Source of the DNA: Gemmatimonadota bacterium
Lineage (GTDB): Bacteria > Gemmatimonadota > Gemmatimonadetes > Longimicrobiales > Gaopeijiaceae
Length of the DNA: 64,000 nt
Direction: 5' to 3'
NCBI GenBank assembly: GCA_022823365.1
Contig: JAJDXG010000020.1
Coordinates: 1 to 64,000, forward strand
In this document: one piece after another, positions 61,913 through 64,000 of the stretch
Numbering within the stretch: the first letter of the stretch is position 1
How the letters are laid out: each line of letters starts with the position of its first letter
Notes under the pieces: model-generated
What the model was told of the DNA's origin: nothing
Database searches by the model: none
The model's input: only the letters and a program-made list of their open reading frames with translations
Program-made: the position numbers and the translations under genes

Positions 61913-63052
61913 CTATCGCAAGCCTTCGAGCGACAGAATCCTCTGCACGAGTTCGGCCTGCCGGCGAATGCCGAGCTTGCGGTAGACCCGCTTGCGGTGT
62001 GTCTTCACGGTGCTTTCCGCGCAGTCCAGTGCGGCCGCAACGCCAGCGGCCGTCTGGCCGGTCGCCAGTTCGACCGCCACGCGGCTCTCTGCAGGTGTCA
62101 ATCCCAGGAGCCTGACCACCAGGTCCGGCTCGATCCGGGGTCGGCGGACCGGGTCCACGACGAGCACCAGCGCCCCGGCCTGGCGCGTCCGGGACTCCCC
62201 GCCCATTCCCTGCACGGGATGGATCTCAAGGACCAACGGCGTTCGAGCCTTCCTGCGCGTGACCTTCATCGAACCCCCGGCGCCCTGAACACCGTGCCGG
62301 GGCAGCGCCCGGGCCAGCAGGCGCTGAAGCTCTTTGTTCTCCCCTGCGTGTCCGGAAGTCAGCACACCTCCCCCATCGCGGAGCCCATCGCGCTTCAGCA
62401 GGATGTCCCGGGCGGGGTCGTTCGCTTCCATGATGCGTCCACGGCGATCCAGCCGGATCAGCCCCAGCCGCCTGTTCTCGATCAGTCCGGACAGCGACGC
62501 CCCCAACGCCCTGGCGTCAGCCATCGCACGATGAACACGAGCGGCCTGGCCCATGTGAGGAGCGAGAAGCCCGATGACCCGGACCTGGTCGTGACCCCAT
62601 CCTTCCCGCTCGGTAGAGTTGCCGCACGACCAGACGACCGCCGATCCGTCGATCCCGTGGATTACTGTGAAGAGGCCGTTCTGTGTGTTGTTGGCGACCC
62701 GGAACTCATTGTATGCAGCGGACGCCTTCATCTCCCGGTCGCTGTAGAGATCCGACTTCCAGGCCAGCTCGCGGTCGTCCAGTCCGGCGAGCCGCGGAAT
62801 CGCTTCATCCCGCCAGTAGTAGTCGCGGTAATAGAGCTGCCGCAGGTCGTCCCGGCGTTCCGCAGCCAGATAGAACCGGGACTGCCGAATCTCGGGCTCA
62901 CCTCCGGGACCTGCTTCCGCGTATGTAATGCTCTGGCCGTTCGTTCGGATCAACTCGCCCATCACGCCAGCCGCGGATGCCCAGGTGGCATCCCCCAGCG
63001 CCGCCCGGTACAGATGCGCCACGACGCGCCCGAACCTGTCCTCCGTGACCAT
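61913..63052 (-). CDS. LuxR-type HTH transcriptional regulator
   Basis: A 379-residue regulator. The N-terminal 300 residues form a PAS-like sensor ([20 protein letters not shown]). The C-terminal HTH is LTPAESRVAVELATGQTAAG, continuing with ALDCAESTVKTHRKRVYRKL, the standard GerE/LuxR four-helix domain. The ATG at 63052 has AGGAG seven bases upstream, better than an in-frame start 12 codons earlier. Target genes are unknown; nothing in the window shows an obvious binding site. Confidence 0.88.
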   Translation of the reverse strand: MVTEDRFGRVVAHLYRAALGDATWASAAGVMGELIRTNGQSITYAEAGPGGEPEIRQSRFYLAAERRDDLRQLYYRDYYWRDEAIPRLAGLDDRELAWKSDLYSDREMKASAAYNEFRVANNTQNGLFTVIHGIDGSAVVWSCGNSTEREGWGHDQVRVIGLLAPHMGQAARVHRAMADARALGASLSGLIENRRLGLIRLDRRGRIMEANDPARDILLKRDGLRDGGGVLTSGHAGENKELQRLLARALPRHGVQGAGGSMKVTRRKARTPLVLEIHPVQGMGGESRTRQAGALVLVVDPVRRPRIEPDLVVRLLGLTPAESRVAVELATGQTAAGVAAALDCAESTVKTHRKRVYRKLGIRRQAELVQRILSLEGLR

Positions 63053-63275
63053 ATCGCCTCTCCTCGCGTGCGACCTCGGTACCGGCAAGCAACACCGTGC
63101 CGCGACACAGGCGCCATCACCATCTCCGCGACCGTTAGCCGTCGCCGCGCCCGCGCCACGGCAGCCTGGGTCCGGCAGCTCAGCTCATACCCGGCGAGCC
63201 TGCGTCCCAGAGCTTTCCCGATAATACGGATGACACCGAGTCCCGGTCATCATCCCCGACAGCCTCCTCGATCCG

Positions 63276-64000
63276 TCAACGTCCCGTCCAGAGCCGGGCG
63301 CGCTCCAGGAGCACTGTCGCGTCTTCACGCCACTCCGCGTAGCCGATCTCGCGGTCGCGGGTAAGCCAACTCAGCTTCTCGTCGATGCAGGCCAGTAGTT
63401 CCGGCTGCCCGGCGTCCAGGGCGAAGCCACCGTGTTCGGCGAGGGTGTCGAGCGCGGAGACCACGAAGCTGCCTTCGGACTCGTAGGCGGTTTCACTGTT
63501 GCCGATCGCGCCTCGCGCAACTGCATCGATGGTTTCGTCGCGCAGGGCCTCCAGGAGTTCCTGCACGCTCGTGGCGTGGACGACCTGGGGCATCAAGTCG
63601 GACGGCGGATGGATGTGCGTCCTCCCGTCCAGCACCGCAGACGCTCTCGCGGCGGTGACCACATATGCCGCCGTGCCGTCAGCCACCACCGTCCCCCCCG
63701 GAGTGTCGATCCGCGTGCCGGCGGCCAGGACGCCGTCGTCGTCGGCAAGGCCCGCGAGCTGGAGGAAACGCGCTTCACCGGTCGAACTCCTGAAAACACC
63801 GACCAGCACATCCCGGGTCAGCCCGTCGTAGGACGAGAAACGTCCCGCGTCGCCGGCACGCACCAGCAGCGACTGGCGAAAGGCGATGTGGCCGGATGTG
63901 AAGGCCACGGCCACCTCTCCGGCGTGGTCCCGGGTTCGGGAATCGAGAATCGAGATGCCGCCGCCCGCGATGTCGATATCCGGCGTGGAGGGGAGCAGCC
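63276..64000 (-). CDS. Family 3 solute-binding protein, C-terminal part (cut by window edge)
   Basis: The frame runs off the right end at 64000. From there it reads STPDIDIAGGGISILDSRTR, the conserved DIAxGGIS region of periplasmic amino-acid-binding (SBP_bac_3) or cyclohexadienyl-dehydratase-like proteins. It continues with FRQSLLVRAGDAG, RIDTPGGTVVADGTAAYV and VQELLEALRDETIDAVARG, the usual second-lobe pattern. The stop is at 63276. Ligand and transporter partner are outside the window. The 223 bases between this gene and the LuxR-type gene show no clear feature. Confidence 0.75.
   Translation of the reverse strand, partial: LLPSTPDIDIAGGGISILDSRTRDHAGEVAVAFTSGHIAFRQSLLVRAGDAGRFSSYDGLTRDVLVGVFRSSTGEARFLQLAGLADDDGVLAAGTRIDTPGGTVVADGTAAYVVTAARASAVLDGRTHIHPPSDLMPQVVHATSVQELLEALRDETIDAVARGAIGNSETAYESEGSFVVSALDTLAEHGGFALDAGQPELLACIDEKLSWLTRDREIGYAEWREDATVLLERARLWTGR

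Overview
The window is GC-rich, densely packed Gram-negative chromosome. Outer-membrane-type proteins, a periplasmic Cu/Zn superoxide dismutase, a PQQ dehydrogenase, LutABC, a NosR-like flavoprotein and a DUF5117-type zinc metalloprotease point to an aerobic, respiring heterotroph. The gene set resembles uncultured marine or sponge Gemmatimonadota, but this is inference from gene content; no rRNA or other taxonomic marker is present.

Left part (1-23 kb) is housekeeping and metabolism. It starts with the 5' end of sucA (minus strand), then pgeF, a small cysteine protein and an OsmC-family gene. The OsmC gene has an in-frame TGA exactly where the peroxidatic cysteine should be, followed by a SECIS-like hairpin, so it is a candidate selenoprotein. 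Next come glycosyltransferases, a 1647-residue NAD-glutamate dehydrogenase and a duplicated-domain protein. A tightly overlapping eight-gene minus-strand operon follows (22.8 to 11.5 kb): aminotransferase, Zn/Cd P-type ATPase, NosR-like flavoprotein, ApbE, LutA, LutB, LutC and Ppx.

Middle part (23-38 kb) holds a PQQ dehydrogenase behind a nested inverted repeat, three toxin-antitoxin modules (AbrB/MazF-like, RHH/PIN, DinJ/YafQ), a CPBP protease, SodC, a PD-(D/E)XK nuclease-like protein, a DUF3667-like membrane protein, a large tandem-95 beta-barrel protein and a DUF5117-type metalloprotease.

Right part (38.4-60 kb) is a defence island of visibly lower GC. It opens at a relic of a second metalloprotease gene. 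It contains a complete type I BREX operon (brxA, brxB, brxC, pglX, pglZ, brxL) with a 1282-residue SIR2-domain protein inserted between pglX and pglZ and coupled to pglX by an ATGA overlap. A two-gene CBASS (CD-NTase plus Cap15-like effector) follows, then an IS21 istB relic, and then a coupled three-gene cassette of unknown function with its own strong promoter.

The window ends with a DUF2235 hydrolase, a small secreted protein, a LuxR-type regulator and the 3' part of a family-3 solute-binding protein.
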